Source of the DNA: an uncultured Lachnospiraceae bacterium | GTDB lineage: Bacteria > Bacillota > Clostridia > Lachnospirales > Lachnospiraceae | Assembly: GCA_902762955.1 (NCBI GenBank) | Contig: CACWQH010000008.1 | Coordinates: forward strand, 1 to 64,000 | Length of the DNA stretch: 64,000 bases | Direction: 5' to 3' | Part shown: in pieces, positions 25,203 to 34,949 of the stretch | Numbering within the stretch: the stretch's first letter is position 1 | Layout: the number at the start of each line of letters is the position of its first letter | Position numbers and translations under genes: made by a program | Notes under the pieces: model-generated | Told to the model about the DNA's origin: nothing | What the model saw: only the letters and a program-made list of their open reading frames with translations | Databases searched by the model: none

Positions 25203-25709
25203 ATGGAAATAGAGAAAAAATATCTTTTAAATAATCTGCCCGATAATTTGGAAAACTATGAAAACTATACCATAGAACAGGCATATCTTTCAGATGCGCC
25301 GGTAGTACGCGTAAGAAAAAAAATAAGTTCTTCTGAAAATGTATTTTTCCTTACAGTAAAATCCTCCGGAATGTTTGCACGTGAGGAGGTCGAATCAGCT
25401 ATAAGTGAAACAACCTATGCTAATTTCCTCAAAGAAGTCAAAGGAAATGTTATAGCCAAGCAAAGATATATCCTCCCTCTTTCAGACGGCTTAAAAGCCG
25501 AATTAGACCTCTTTAAAGGTATATTTGAAGGAGTAAGTATAGTCGAGGTAGAATTTCCAAATGAAGAATGTGCAAAAAAATTTACCCCACCGCCTTACTT
25601 TGGTGATGAGGTAACCTTTGATAAACGTTTTCATAACAGCAATATGAGTAAGATGTCCAAGGATGAAATTTTAGACTTGATTCATTTTGTCCATGCGGGA
25701 CAAGCCTGA
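25203..25709 (+). CDS. CYTH domain protein (triphosphatase-like)
   Basis: The 168-residue protein begins with the ExExK signature (MEIEKKY, E2/E4/K6) of CYTH enzymes, then VVRVRKK, FFLTVKSSG and AELDLFKG with alternating charged residues that line the tunnel. Bacterial members hydrolyse inorganic triphosphate or thiamine triphosphate; which applies here is not known. GGAGG precedes the ATG. Its last 39 bases overlap the convergent DUF1189 gene. Confidence 0.88.
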   Translation: MEIEKKYLLNNLPDNLENYENYTIEQAYLSDAPVVRVRKKISSSENVFFLTVKSSGMFAREEVESAISETTYANFLKEVKGNVIAKQRYILPLSDGLKAELDLFKGIFEGVSIVEVEFPNEECAKKFTPPPYFGDEVTFDKRFHNSNMSKMSKDEILDLIHFVHAGQA

Positions 25710-26444
25710 AAAAATCATATTCACGGAAAGAACTACGCACAAGCCACTTACTATACCTGCAGGAAGGGCACCAAGTGCCATATTACAGTTGGAGATAATT
25801 ATCCCAAGTGTCTGACCGTAAAAACAAAGCTTAAATATTTCTCCACCTGAGAGTCCATAACCAAGATTTTTATTTAAACCGTTTACAAATATGCCAAATA
25901 TAAGTGATAGCAAAGCATACTTCAGGAAATACCCTATACAATAAACCAAAAAGCTTACAACAAGATAAGTATATATAAATGGAATCAATTCTTTTAAGCT
26001 GTTATTATTAAAGCCATCTGCAAAAAGATTATCGAGACTGATTTCCTGAACTCTTGTTACCGAGCCGCCCGAATAAACCGCTATTGTCAGGTACTCACTT
26101 CCAAAGGCGATATATCCGCCTCTTCTGTTTAGCTTTTCATCCGGAAGCCTTGGATCTTCCGTATCAATAACTATCTTATAAACACCGAGTGACATCTCAA
26201 AACTCTTTTCTATTTCAAGCTTGCCATTCTTATATTCAAACGGTGCCATTTTTTCTGTAAACAGATTATTGAATCCGCCAAAGCCTGTAATCATAGCCGC
26301 TGTCGGAACAGCAACTCTCATAATGCCCAAAGCAAGCATAAGCACAACTACAAAAAGGGCAAATCTTCCTTTTTTCAACTCCAACATTTCTTTGTATTTT
26401 GCCGGTTTAAACATAGCATAAACTATCTGTTCCGCAAATGTCAT
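25671..26444 (-). CDS. DUF1189 family membrane protein
   Basis: The 257-residue protein has the DUF1189 layout: a short cytoplasmic start (FAEQIVYAMFKPAKYKEMLE), a first membrane helix near residue 28-45, an extracytoplasmic domain of about 100 residues, and about three to four further helices (YTYLVVSFLVYCIGYFLKYA onwards). AGGAGG precedes the ATG. It overlaps the convergent CYTH gene by 39 bases. The sensor-like gene at 26495 lies just upstream in the same direction. Function unknown. Confidence 0.82.
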   Translation of the reverse strand: MTFAEQIVYAMFKPAKYKEMLELKKGRFALFVVVLMLALGIMRVAVPTAAMITGFGGFNNLFTEKMAPFEYKNGKLEIEKSFEMSLGVYKIVIDTEDPRLPDEKLNRRGGYIAFGSEYLTIAVYSGGSVTRVQEISLDNLFADGFNNNSLKELIPFIYTYLVVSFLVYCIGYFLKYALLSLIFGIFVNGLNKNLGYGLSGGEIFKLCFYGQTLGIIISNCNMALGALPAGIVSGLCVVLSVNMIFSGLSRMDKMNQV

Positions 26445-26494
26445 TTTTATCCTCCTAAATTAAATGCATAAGCCGCATCAAGCCAAAATCTGTT

Positions 26495-28288
26495 TTATTC
26501 TTCCTTAATTATAAATCCTTCCTTAGGAATCTTAACGGTTACAACCGTACCCTTATCTGCTTTATTCCTAACCTCAACTCCGGCACGGCACATACTCTTA
26601 AGCTTCTTTTTTATTTCCTTAAATGATACTGTTCCGGCAAACCTTTTATCCGGTCCGATACCCTTACCGTTGTCTACTATCTGAATGGCAAAGCAATCAA
26701 GTCTTTCGTAAATCCTAAGCACAATTCTCGGAGTACCCGTAGATTTTAGAGCACCGTTTCTTACTGCATTTTCAACAAGCGGTTCAACGGTTGCAAACGG
26801 AACCATAAAATTATCAACCTTGTCTTCTAACTCAACTATAAGACCTTCGTTTATTCTTTGCTCCATTCCAAGATATGCCTTGATATACTCAAGCTCCTCC
26901 TTAAACGGAACAAGCTTGCTGTCCGTCATGGTATTTATATTATTTTTAAGATAAACCGAAGTATTATATATTAATCTGCTGTTTTCCTTATCATCCTTTA
27001 AATTCCTTATAGCCTCATTGAGCGAACGGAAAACCAGGTTTGTATTTATATCCTTAACTATCTGTTCCTTTTTTTCTTCCAGACTGTTTAATGCCTCATC
27101 CTTTTTTGAATTAACTTCCTTTACAATTTCCTTTTGTACATTAACTATCATAAGCACAAGGAATATAAAGATTCCTGTCTGTAAAACAAGGCCGTCAAAG
27201 CTCTTATAAAAATTAAAGAACGACAATATGCCTTCAATAAGACATGCACCAAGCAGCAAAACATTCATCAAAAAATTACTGTATATGCTCTTATCCGAAT
27301 ATGCATCCGCAGCAAGATACATAATGCCTGAAAGAAGTACCAGTCCGATAATTATAAGTATCTTTGTAAAAATCATATAGGTTGCAAAGTCGCACACTCC
27401 GCAAATCTGAAATATTACTCCTGTGAGAAAATTAATCGCATAGGTGTATATGCCTATTTCAAACATCCTTGCATATCTTCTCTTTAAAGCAAAGCATCTT
27501 TGATACATGATATAAAGCACAGGCATTATAAGAAGTATAACCATGCTGCTCATATATATTCCAAAGGTGTTTTTAAATAAAATCTGCATAATAGGATTTG
27601 ATAACAGGCTCCAAAGTGCAGTGGCAAATATAAATGAAAATGCATAAAACGACTTTCTCTTATTAACCTCCGAATTTTTCATAAGCAAAAGACAAATTGA
27701 AAGTATAACAGAGGTTGCAATAAGTGAAACTGCAAGTACAAGTCCCACGCTGTTATTGTTTATAATATTAAAAATAATATCGCTTTTATTGCCATAATAT
27801 ATTTCAGGCAATATGCCACTATACTTTTTATATCCTGAGGACAGATATATAGTAATTATATCTCCGGGAGCAGCCATACCTATGTCCACTATGTTATAAC
27901 AAGGTACTGCATTTTTCATAAGCTTTTGCTCATTCATGACACCATTTGTATAAACAGTTTCATCACCAACCATCACCCTTACATTTTGAAATTCCGTTTT
28001 AAAGGCTATAGCTGTATTTCCGTTCACATTTTCCGGAACCTTATGCATAAGAACAACCAAATCCTCTGCATCACCATCTATCTTATCGGGAAGCTTAACT
28101 ATTCTATCAGTGCCTCCGTCAACAGACTTAAGTATCCATCCTTCCGAAAAACCGGCAATCGAATCACCCTCAAGTTTATTTTGATCCTTAGGTGCAAATA
28201 CAAATACAAATAAGCCTATAAAAACCAATCCCACAAAAAGGGTAATTAAGATAATTATATTTAATTGTTTAAGCTTACGTTCATTCAT
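26495..28288 (-). CDS. LytS-type sensor kinase-like membrane protein lacking the phospho-acceptor His
   Basis: Layout: membrane helix 9-31, extracytoplasmic beta domain 35-170 (7TMR-DISM extracellular type), about seven helices 180-382, then a cytoplasmic kinase part. In the His_kinase domain the usual NPHFLFN box reads NTNLVFR (415-421), so His is replaced by Asn417. The ATP-binding domain keeps LVENAVRNG (504-512) and DNGKGI (529-534). No response regulator is adjacent. It may bind ATP and signal without phosphotransfer, or act in a heterodimer. Upstream is the rib operon, 35 bases away. Confidence 0.83.
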   Translation of the reverse strand: MNERKLKQLNIIILITLFVGLVFIGLFVFVFAPKDQNKLEGDSIAGFSEGWILKSVDGGTDRIVKLPDKIDGDAEDLVVLMHKVPENVNGNTAIAFKTEFQNVRVMVGDETVYTNGVMNEQKLMKNAVPCYNIVDIGMAAPGDIITIYLSSGYKKYSGILPEIYYGNKSDIIFNIINNNSVGLVLAVSLIATSVILSICLLLMKNSEVNKRKSFYAFSFIFATALWSLLSNPIMQILFKNTFGIYMSSMVILLIMPVLYIMYQRCFALKRRYARMFEIGIYTYAINFLTGVIFQICGVCDFATYMIFTKILIIIGLVLLSGIMYLAADAYSDKSIYSNFLMNVLLLGACLIEGILSFFNFYKSFDGLVLQTGIFIFLVLMIVNVQKEIVKEVNSKKDEALNSLEEKKEQIVKDINTNLVFRSLNEAIRNLKDDKENSRLIYNTSVYLKNNINTMTDSKLVPFKEELEYIKAYLGMEQRINEGLIVELEDKVDNFMVPFATVEPLVENAVRNGALKSTGTPRIVLRIYERLDCFAIQIVDNGKGIGPDKRFAGTVSFKEIKKKLKSMCRAGVEVRNKADKGTVVTVKIPKEGFIIKEE

Positions 28289-28322
28289 AGAGCATCACCA
28301 TAAATTTTATATTTATATGATT

Positions 28323-28784
28323 TTACATCTGCTTCATAAGATTAATCATTTCTATAGCACCAAGAGCACAGTCATAGCCTTTATTTCCTGCCTTTGTACC
28401 GGCACGTTCTATAGCCTGTTCAATATTTTCCGTTGTAACTATACCAAACATTACAGGTATTTCAGTTTCCATGGAAGCAGCAGCAATTCCCTTTGAAACC
28501 TCATTACAAACATAATCATAATGACTTGTAGCTCCTCTTATCACTGTTCCAAGACATATTATAGCATCATATTTTCCTGACTTTGCCATCTTCTTTGCAA
28601 CTACAGGTATTTCAAATGCCCCCGGTACCCATGCAAGAGTTATATCGTCATCTTTTACGTCATGCCTTATAAGTGCATCCTTTGCTCCGGCAATAAGCTT
28701 TGAAACTATAAACTCATTAAACCTCGATGCAACAATACCTATCTTAATTCCTTCAGCAACCATTTTTCCTTCAAGAGTCTTCAT
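28323..28784 (-). CDS. ribH: 6,7-dimethyl-8-ribityllumazine synthase
   Basis: It condenses 5-amino-6-ribitylamino-uracil with dihydroxybutanone phosphate, the penultimate step of riboflavin synthesis. The 153-residue length and the motifs [22 protein letters not shown] and [15 protein letters not shown] (catalytic His) are standard. AAGGAG precedes the ATG. It is the last of four genes, ribD-ribE-ribBA-ribH, under the FMN riboswitch. Confidence 0.97.
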   Translation of the reverse strand: MKTLEGKMVAEGIKIGIVASRFNEFIVSKLIAGAKDALIRHDVKDDDITLAWVPGAFEIPVVAKKMAKSGKYDAIICLGTVIRGATSHYDYVCNEVSKGIAAASMETEIPVMFGIVTTENIEQAIERAGTKAGNKGYDCALGAIEMINLMKQM

Positions 28785-28820
28785 CTTTTTTTCTCCTTTT
28801 CTTTTTTCCGTTTTTAATGT

Positions 28821-30017
28821 TTACAGGTCGAGTATGTGACCCATTTTTTCTTTTTTGGTTTTCAAGTAAAATATATCGTATGGGCTTGGCTCAATTTGTA
28901 TAGGAACACGTTCTACGATTTCAAGTCCGTAGCCGGCAAGACCGTACACCTTAAGCGGATTATTTGTAAGTAATCTTAACTTTTTTATGCCTAGATCAAC
29001 AAGTATCTGTGTACCTATGGTGTAGTCTCTCGCATCTTCAGGGAAACCAAGCTCGAGATTTGCCTCAACCGTATCACGTCCCTTATCCTGGAGCTCATAA
29101 GCTCTTATTTTATTGATAAGACCTATACCTCTTCCTTCCTGTCTCATGTATAGGAGCACGCCTCTTCCTTCCTTGGCAATTGCTTTCATAGCGGCATCAT
29201 ACTGCTGTCCGCAATCACATCTTGCGGAGCCAAGTGCATCGCCTGTCAGACATTCGGAATGCACTCTGCAAAGTACAGGTTCGCCATCTGCTATATCTCC
29301 CTTCACAAGAGCAACATGGTGCTCACCGTTTAATTTATTGATATAACCGTATATCATAAATTCTCCATACCTTGTAGGCATCTTGGCCCTGGCAACACAC
29401 TCTACAAATACCTCGTGTTTCTTTCGATATGTAACAAGCTTTTCAATTGTACTTATCTTAAGATTATGCTCCTTGGCAAATGCAACAAGATCATCTCGTC
29501 TTGCCATGGTTCCATCATCCTTCATTATCTCACAGCAAAGTCCTACCGGCTTTAAGCCTGCAAGCTTCATAAGGTCTACGGTTGCCTCTGTATGCCCCTG
29601 TCTTTCGATAACACCACCCGGCCTTGCTTCCAGAGGAAACATATGTCCCGGTCTCCTAAAGTCCTCCGGCTTGGCATTGTCATCAACAAATTTTCTTGCT
29701 GTTATACCTCTCTCCTCGGCGGATATTCCTGTAGTGGTACTCACATGATCTACAGACACGGAAAATGCAGTACAATGATTATCCGTATTGGTTATGCACA
29801 TCTGCGGAAGATGCAGCTTGTCTGTATACTCCGGAGCCATCGGCATACATATAAGACCTCTTGCGTATTTAGCCATAAAGTTTACATTTTCTGTCGTTGC
29901 AAACTCGGCAGCACATATTACATCTCCTTCATTTTCTCTATCTTCACTGTCAAGAATTACAACTATTTTTCCTTGTCGCAAATCCCCGACTATTTCATCA
30001 ATAGTGTTAAATTCCAT
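28821..30017 (-). CDS. ribBA: bifunctional dihydroxybutanone-phosphate synthase / GTP cyclohydrolase II
   Basis: The 398-residue fusion makes both riboflavin precursors. The N-terminal half (RibB) shows [10 protein letters not shown] and RPGHMFPL with [10 protein letters not shown]. The C-terminal half (RibA) has the zinc motif C-x10-C-x-C ([18 protein letters not shown]) and RQEGRGIGL. Both active sites look complete. AGGAGG precedes the ATG. It is third in the rib operon. Confidence 0.97.
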   Translation of the reverse strand: MEFNTIDEIVGDLRQGKIVVILDSEDRENEGDVICAAEFATTENVNFMAKYARGLICMPMAPEYTDKLHLPQMCITNTDNHCTAFSVSVDHVSTTTGISAEERGITARKFVDDNAKPEDFRRPGHMFPLEARPGGVIERQGHTEATVDLMKLAGLKPVGLCCEIMKDDGTMARRDDLVAFAKEHNLKISTIEKLVTYRKKHEVFVECVARAKMPTRYGEFMIYGYINKLNGEHHVALVKGDIADGEPVLCRVHSECLTGDALGSARCDCGQQYDAAMKAIAKEGRGVLLYMRQEGRGIGLINKIRAYELQDKGRDTVEANLELGFPEDARDYTIGTQILVDLGIKKLRLLTNNPLKVYGLAGYGLEIVERVPIQIEPSPYDIFYLKTKKEKMGHILDL

Positions 30018-30028
30018 TTTGTCCTCCT

Positions 30029-30691
30029 TTATAAAAATCCATATTTTGAAAGCATATCCATATCTATATTAGATTCAGGTGTAGAATTATTATCCGGTTT
30101 ATGGTTATATCCAAGAAACTTCTCCACATATTTTCCTACTATATCATTTTCAAGATTTACCATGTCGCCTTTGTTCTTGGTTAATAGTGTTGTCTCAATT
30201 GCGGTGTGTGGTATTATCGATACTTTAAATACTTCATTGTCCACATAGGCGACTGTGAGGCTTATACCATCTATTGCAATTGAGCCTTTTTCAACTATGT
30301 ATTTTAATATGTGCGGCGAAGCGGCTATGGTTACCCATACTGCATTATCTTCTTTTTCAAGATTTCTTATGGTTCCGGTTCCGTCTATATGTCCCGAAAC
30401 TATGTGTCCGCCAAATCTTCCGTTACAGAGCATCGCTCTTTCAAGATTTACTTTGCTGCCTTGTTTTAAATCTCCCAGTGACGAGCGTCTCATGGTTTCC
30501 GCCATAACATCGGCAGTAAATATATCACCCATTATTGATGTTGCGGTAAGGCATACACCATTTACCGCTATACTGTCTCCTACCTTTGAATCCTTTGTAA
30601 CAACACTTCCCTTTATGGTAAGCACAGCTGATTTTGAGCCATGCTTTATATTTTTTATCTCTCCTATTTCTTCTACTATTCCGGTAAACAT
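30029..30691 (-). CDS. ribE: riboflavin synthase, alpha subunit
   Basis: It dismutates two lumazine molecules to riboflavin. The 220-residue protein has two lumazine-binding halves: [12 protein letters not shown] at the start, VNGVCLT, and in the second half [12 protein letters not shown] and [11 protein letters not shown]. Length is normal; the C-terminal ~20 residues ([20 protein letters not shown]) look like a flexible tail. It is second in the operon, 12 bases ahead of ribBA. Confidence 0.96.
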   Translation of the reverse strand: MFTGIVEEIGEIKNIKHGSKSAVLTIKGSVVTKDSKVGDSIAVNGVCLTATSIMGDIFTADVMAETMRRSSLGDLKQGSKVNLERAMLCNGRFGGHIVSGHIDGTGTIRNLEKEDNAVWVTIAASPHILKYIVEKGSIAIDGISLTVAYVDNEVFKVSIIPHTAIETTLLTKNKGDMVNLENDIVGKYVEKFLGYNHKPDNNSTPESNIDMDMLSKYGFL

Positions 30692-30705
30692 ACTAACCTC
30701 TTTTC

Positions 30706-31809
30706 CTACGGATATTTTGCAACATATCTTATCAACAAATCATCATCCAGATTTCTTACTTCCTTCAATGTAAAATGTGCCGCCAGATCAGGTTCTTCAA
30801 AGCCCTTGCCTTCCACTGCTGTAAGGGCATCTTTTCCGCCTAAAAGCTTTGGTGCCATGTATATCATAACCTCATTTACAATTTCAGCTTTAAGCGCACT
30901 GTAATTAAGTGTACCGCCACCTTCTATAATAACACTGTCTATCTCAAGCTCTCCCAGCTTGTTCATAAGCATTTTAAGATTGATTTCTCCATCTTCTTCT
31001 TCAATAAATATAACCTCAACATTTTTCTTCATAAGCTCGTTATATTTATCATTAATTTTACCCTTTATGCTTTCACCGGCTGCGACTATGGTTCTAACCT
31101 CTCCGGCGGTTTTAACGATATTGGAATCCATCGGTATCCTAAGCTTTGTATCGCAGATTATTCTAACAGGATTATGCCCGTCCTCCAATCTGCAGGTAAG
31201 CATCGGATCATCCGCAAAAACCGTGCCTATCCCAACCATAATTCCGCTGCATCTGTTTCTAAGCTCCTGAGAATTATGTCTTGAGGCTTCATTGCTTATC
31301 CATTTGCTCTTACCGGTATATGCTGAGATCTTCCCATCCATTGTCATGGCATATTTCATTATCACATAAGGTGTCTTTGTTGTGATGTAATGAAAAAATA
31401 TATCATTTAACTCATCGCATTTATCCTTCATCATATGAGTATGAACCTCTACTCCATGCTCACGTAAATATTCATAACCCTTTCCGCTTACAAGTGAATT
31501 TGGATCATCAGAACCTACATATACTCTTTTTATCTTATGCTCAACTATCGCTTCCACACAAGGCGGCTGCTTGCCATGGTGACAACAGGGTTCAAGTGTA
31601 ACGTACATATCCGCACCTTCAGCGCTTTGAGTAAGATTTTCAAAAGCCTCTCTCTCAGCATGCAGACCTCCATAAGCCTTATGGTATCCCTGTCCAATTA
31701 TTTGGTCATCCTTTACAATAACTGCACCAACAAGGGGATTTGGATTGACAGCTCCGGCGCCTTTATTAGCCAGTTTTATAGCAAGTCTCATATACTTTCT
31801 TTCAAACAT
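30706..31809 (-). CDS. ribD: bifunctional deaminase / reductase
   Basis: It carries out the second and third steps of riboflavin synthesis. The N-terminal deaminase has HAEREA and PCCHHGKQPPCVEA (zinc ligands); the C-terminal reductase (from about 150) has MKYAMTMDGKISAYTGKSKW and VIIEGGGTLNYSAL. The 367-residue length is normal. AGGAG precedes the ATG. It is the first gene of the operon, 20 bases after the riboswitch terminator. Confidence 0.97.
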   Translation of the reverse strand: MFERKYMRLAIKLANKGAGAVNPNPLVGAVIVKDDQIIGQGYHKAYGGLHAEREAFENLTQSAEGADMYVTLEPCCHHGKQPPCVEAIVEHKIKRVYVGSDDPNSLVSGKGYEYLREHGVEVHTHMMKDKCDELNDIFFHYITTKTPYVIMKYAMTMDGKISAYTGKSKWISNEASRHNSQELRNRCSGIMVGIGTVFADDPMLTCRLEDGHNPVRIICDTKLRIPMDSNIVKTAGEVRTIVAAGESIKGKINDKYNELMKKNVEVIFIEEEDGEINLKMLMNKLGELEIDSVIIEGGGTLNYSALKAEIVNEVMIYMAPKLLGGKDALTAVEGKGFEEPDLAAHFTLKEVRNLDDDLLIRYVAKYP

Positions 31810-31828
31810 AATCTCTCCTAATAATGTA

Positions 31829-31864
31829 CAAAAAATGACCTGAATTTCTTCAGGTCATTTTAAA
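31829..31864 (-). terminator. FMN riboswitch expression-platform terminator
   Basis: On the minus strand AAAATGACCTGAA and TTCAGGTCATTTT form a perfect stem with loop GAAA, followed by a T run, between the aptamer and ribD. It should form when FMN is bound and stop transcription. Confidence 0.88.
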
Positions 31865-31910
31865 TTCAAATAATATTTATACCAATTAATGTATATATTA
31901 TCTGTATCTT

Positions 31911-32020
31911 AACTTACTTCTTCCATCCAGACTTTACTGTCGGCTTTGGACTTTCACCAAATCAACCTTTCGGCTCGCGGGCTCTACCGCCGGTCGGGAA
32001 TCTCACCCTGCCCTGAAGTT
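31911..32020 (-). ncRNA. FMN riboswitch (RFN element)
   Basis: On the minus strand the conserved RFN core is clear: CAGGGCAGGGTGAGATTCCC, GACCGGCGGTAGAGCCCGCG, AAAGCCGACAGTAAAGTC and TGGATGGAAGAAG, all in order. It precedes the ribD-ribE-ribBA-ribH operon and is expected to switch it off when FMN is plentiful. Confidence 0.97.
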
Positions 32021-32038
32021 ACATTTAATTCTATTGGT

Positions 32039-32066
32039 ATTATACTCCTTTGTGCAATAAATGCAA
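32039..32066 (-). promoter_or_regulatory. sigma-A promoter of the rib operon
   Basis: On the minus strand, TTGCAT (32061-32066), 16-base spacer, TATAAT (32039-32044), about 18 bases upstream of the riboswitch. Confidence 0.75.
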
Positions 32067-32097
32067 GCACATACTTAACAAAAGCATAATATCATTA

Positions 32098-34818
32098 TTA
32101 TTCACTCTTACCGATTGATAAGAAGCCGCTCTCATTTGAACGAAGCAGGAAGGATAAGCCTATATTCTTTCTGCTTTCCTCTGTAGCTACATATATCTCA
32201 CCTGTTTCAACAAGGGACTTGGCTATCTCAAGAACTCTGTCCTTAAACTGCATCATCTCACGTCTGTCACGAGAGCTTAATTTAAACATGTACTGGTTCT
32301 TTGAGCTGATCATAAGAATATTGTATGAATGAACATTATTCTTTGTCTCTCTCATTGCAGAACCGATCATTCTTGAATTTGCAATTATTATATCAGCATT
32401 CTCATCCGGCAGATATTCTGAAAGAATGAGCTTGTAAATCTTCAAGTAATTCTCTTCATCGTCAGCCTTAACCGGAAGCTCTGCAACCGCAAATTCCACA
32501 ACTGAATCAGCGAACTTAATCGTACCGCCATCATCATTTATCTGTGCAGTACATTCCTTTGGTACACAAAGTCTGAAGAATTTATTTTCAATAACCTTCT
32601 GCCAATCAGCAGGCTCTCTTAAAATAAGATTTGTATACTTTCTTTCAAGCTTATTCATACCGATGATACATGAATCATCACCTGTTTCAGCTATCTCTCT
32701 CAATTCATTGTAAAGGAATTCTATCCTTTCATCGCTTTCAGGTACAAGCTCGATAAGCTTTTCTACAGCCGGAACATATCCGGTCTTGGCACTGTTAAGG
32801 TAAAGATTAATCTTCTCAACAGGATTATCTGTCTTACCTGCCTTGTACTCGATAACCTTATAAAGATTTTCCTTATCAAAGCCATCAAATTTATTGTCAT
32901 AAGCCTTTTCAAAGTATTTGATACTTCTAATCTCACCCTTGTAATTTTCATCAGCCTCCTGCTGCTGATAAATCTTACCAAGTTCATAAGCAGCCTGATA
33001 GCTTCCGAGACCGAGCGCCTCGTTGAAGGCTTTTTCAATCTCATAGGAATTAGCTATATAAAATACCTGGCTCTGCTTGTAAAGTGCTATCTTTAATGCT
33101 GCTGCACCGCTTCCTGCCTGTATAGCTCTTTCCCATTTTTCTACACAGCTTTGTAAGTCTTCACCGCCAAGCTCCTTGATATCCTTGATATATGCTTCTG
33201 CCTCCATGATACCGTTGGCAGCTGCCTCTTCAAAATACTTAAGTGCCTTAATACCGTCTCTCTTGGTTCTAAGTACACCATAGTAATAAAATCTTCCAAG
33301 ATAAAATGCTACTCTCTTGTGACCAAGTCTGTGAGCATTTTCATACCAGTTAAGAGCCTTCATGTAATCCTTGAGCTGCTGGTCATATATATTACCAAGA
33401 AGGAATGCAAGATCAGGATCCTTGGTTGCATCAAAGAGCTGCTTTGCATAGCTTATGGTCTTTTCCAAATCCTTATATGGTGAATCATCATCAAAGTAAA
33501 GCTCTATAAGAAGATAGCTTGCCTTGATACTTCCAAGCTTGAGAGCCTGCTTTGCTGCTGCCATCGCACCTTCGTAATCCTCAAGGTAGTAGCAGTATAC
33601 AGCCTCGCTGTAATACTGGTTATCCTTACGGTTAGCACTCTGGTCACTTGCAAGTGTCGGATCAACAAACGCAAATGAGTTTGCAGTCTCAAAAATAATC
33701 TCCTCATACTGCTCTATAATATCCATATTTGCACATACGAATTTCATACATGCAAGACGCTTTCCCTGATAAAAGGCAAATGTAACAATACCCTTTTCCA
33801 TCTCTTTATGATAGAAGGTAGTACAGATACCATCCGCATACTCGGTTATATAAGCCTTAAGCTGAAGCTCCTCATCGAAAGCATCATTACAATATCTAAG
33901 ATAATTCTCAAGAGTCTTCTTGGAATCTCTTGGGATACTGTCATAGGATACATACATCGCAAAGTCCTTATAGGTAAGACTTGGTGCATAGTACTCCTCA
34001 TCAGTTTCCTCATTGATTGTCTTAACCCAATCCTTAGGCAGCTTATGTATATAACCATCCACCTGGTTATGTACATAGGTATACTGATACTGAAGCTTTG
34101 AAGCCTCAATCATTTTATATTTAGGCTCCTTGCCCTTTGCTCTTCTTGCTTCTGCAATAGCAGTATAAAGCTTATCCTTTTCCTCAAACTCTATACTGTC
34201 TGTATGGCTGCTTGCATACTCAACTCTGTCATACGCTGCCTTAGCCTTTGAATCCCCCATATCAGCAAGCTTTTTATACCATTTCATAGCCTTTTCATAA
34301 TCTACCGGTACAACAAAATCACTTTTATTTCCGTACTGGTCGATTCTGTTAAGACCATTTTCATATATACTACCAAGATTCATATATGCAGCCTTCATAC
34401 CGCATTCGGTAGCTTTTTCAAAATAAGTTATAGCCTTTGAAAAATTCTGAATTTCAAGAAGCATCTTGGCAAGCTTATAAATCATCTCCCCATCATTGTT
34501 AAGCTTGATATACTTCTCATAATAGGTACATGCTTTAGCCTTATCTATCTCCGTAGTACTGTTGCTATACTTGCCCGTCTCAAATAATTCGCCCATTATC
34601 TTGAGCGCATCCGAACCAAAGTTTTTATAGTTTTCATCCATAATAGCTATATCTGCTATCTTTTCAAATATTTCAACAGCTTCTTCCGGATTGCCGTTTT
34701 CCAAAAGGTTTATACCTTTATCATATTGGAGTTCCACGTTACTTTTGGTAGATTTCTTTTTATTGCCTATGTTAGACAAAAATGGAATCTTACCAAACAA
34801 ATCACTGAGCTTTCCCAT
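32098..34818 (-). CDS. large Sel1/TPR-repeat protein
   Basis: The 906-residue cytoplasmic protein has TPR/Sel1-type repeats in two blocks: about 25-215 (YDKGINLLENGNPEEAVEIF, AYMNLGSIYENGL) and about 395-650 (AVYCYYLEDYEGAMAAAKQA, AFYLGRFYYYGVL). Between them and at the C-terminus are two similar alpha/beta regions (YAPSLTYKDFAMYVSYDS; LRDPADW-type segments with CVPKECTAQ). There is no signal peptide. AGGAGG precedes the ATG and a good promoter lies upstream. Sel1 proteins act as scaffolds; no specific role can be read. It is downstream of the HPr/whiA cluster but on its own promoter. Confidence 0.82.
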   Translation of the reverse strand: MGKLSDLFGKIPFLSNIGNKKKSTKSNVELQYDKGINLLENGNPEEAVEIFEKIADIAIMDENYKNFGSDALKIMGELFETGKYSNSTTEIDKAKACTYYEKYIKLNNDGEMIYKLAKMLLEIQNFSKAITYFEKATECGMKAAYMNLGSIYENGLNRIDQYGNKSDFVVPVDYEKAMKWYKKLADMGDSKAKAAYDRVEYASSHTDSIEFEEKDKLYTAIAEARRAKGKEPKYKMIEASKLQYQYTYVHNQVDGYIHKLPKDWVKTINEETDEEYYAPSLTYKDFAMYVSYDSIPRDSKKTLENYLRYCNDAFDEELQLKAYITEYADGICTTFYHKEMEKGIVTFAFYQGKRLACMKFVCANMDIIEQYEEIIFETANSFAFVDPTLASDQSANRKDNQYYSEAVYCYYLEDYEGAMAAAKQALKLGSIKASYLLIELYFDDDSPYKDLEKTISYAKQLFDATKDPDLAFLLGNIYDQQLKDYMKALNWYENAHRLGHKRVAFYLGRFYYYGVLRTKRDGIKALKYFEEAAANGIMEAEAYIKDIKELGGEDLQSCVEKWERAIQAGSGAAALKIALYKQSQVFYIANSYEIEKAFNEALGLGSYQAAYELGKIYQQQEADENYKGEIRSIKYFEKAYDNKFDGFDKENLYKVIEYKAGKTDNPVEKINLYLNSAKTGYVPAVEKLIELVPESDERIEFLYNELREIAETGDDSCIIGMNKLERKYTNLILREPADWQKVIENKFFRLCVPKECTAQINDDGGTIKFADSVVEFAVAELPVKADDEENYLKIYKLILSEYLPDENADIIIANSRMIGSAMRETKNNVHSYNILMISSKNQYMFKLSSRDRREMMQFKDRVLEIAKSLVETGEIYVATEESRKNIGLSFLLRSNESGFLSIGKSE

Positions 34819-34844
34819 CTTACCTCCTCCTTATTTTTAGCCGC

Positions 34845-34879
34845 ATGACTTAACTGTTTTTTCAAAACAAATAAGTCAT
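34845..34879 (-). other. leader stem-loop of the Sel1 gene
   Basis: ATGACTTA ... TAAGTCAT with partly paired interior lies between the promoter and the start codon. Its role is unknown. Confidence 0.4.
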
Positions 34880-34911
34880 ACAATTTAAATTATATAATTT
34901 GATTAAACTTC

Positions 34912-34940
34912 ATTATAGCATAGAAAATACACTTGTGCAA
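34912..34940 (-). promoter_or_regulatory. sigma-A promoter for the Sel1 gene
   Basis: On the minus strand, TTGCAC (34935-34940), 17-base spacer, TATAAT (34912-34917), just downstream of the HPr-like gene. Confidence 0.75.
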
Positions 34941-34949
34941 GAAAGCTGA

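Noticed and set aside
29592..30248. 218-codon rightward ORF opposite ribBA and ribE
   Set aside because: It has no ribosome binding site or protein-like composition and lies antisense to two clear riboflavin genes.
31911..32020. Structured RNA before ribD as a possible new RNA
   Set aside because: It matches the known FMN riboswitch core and position, so it is not new.
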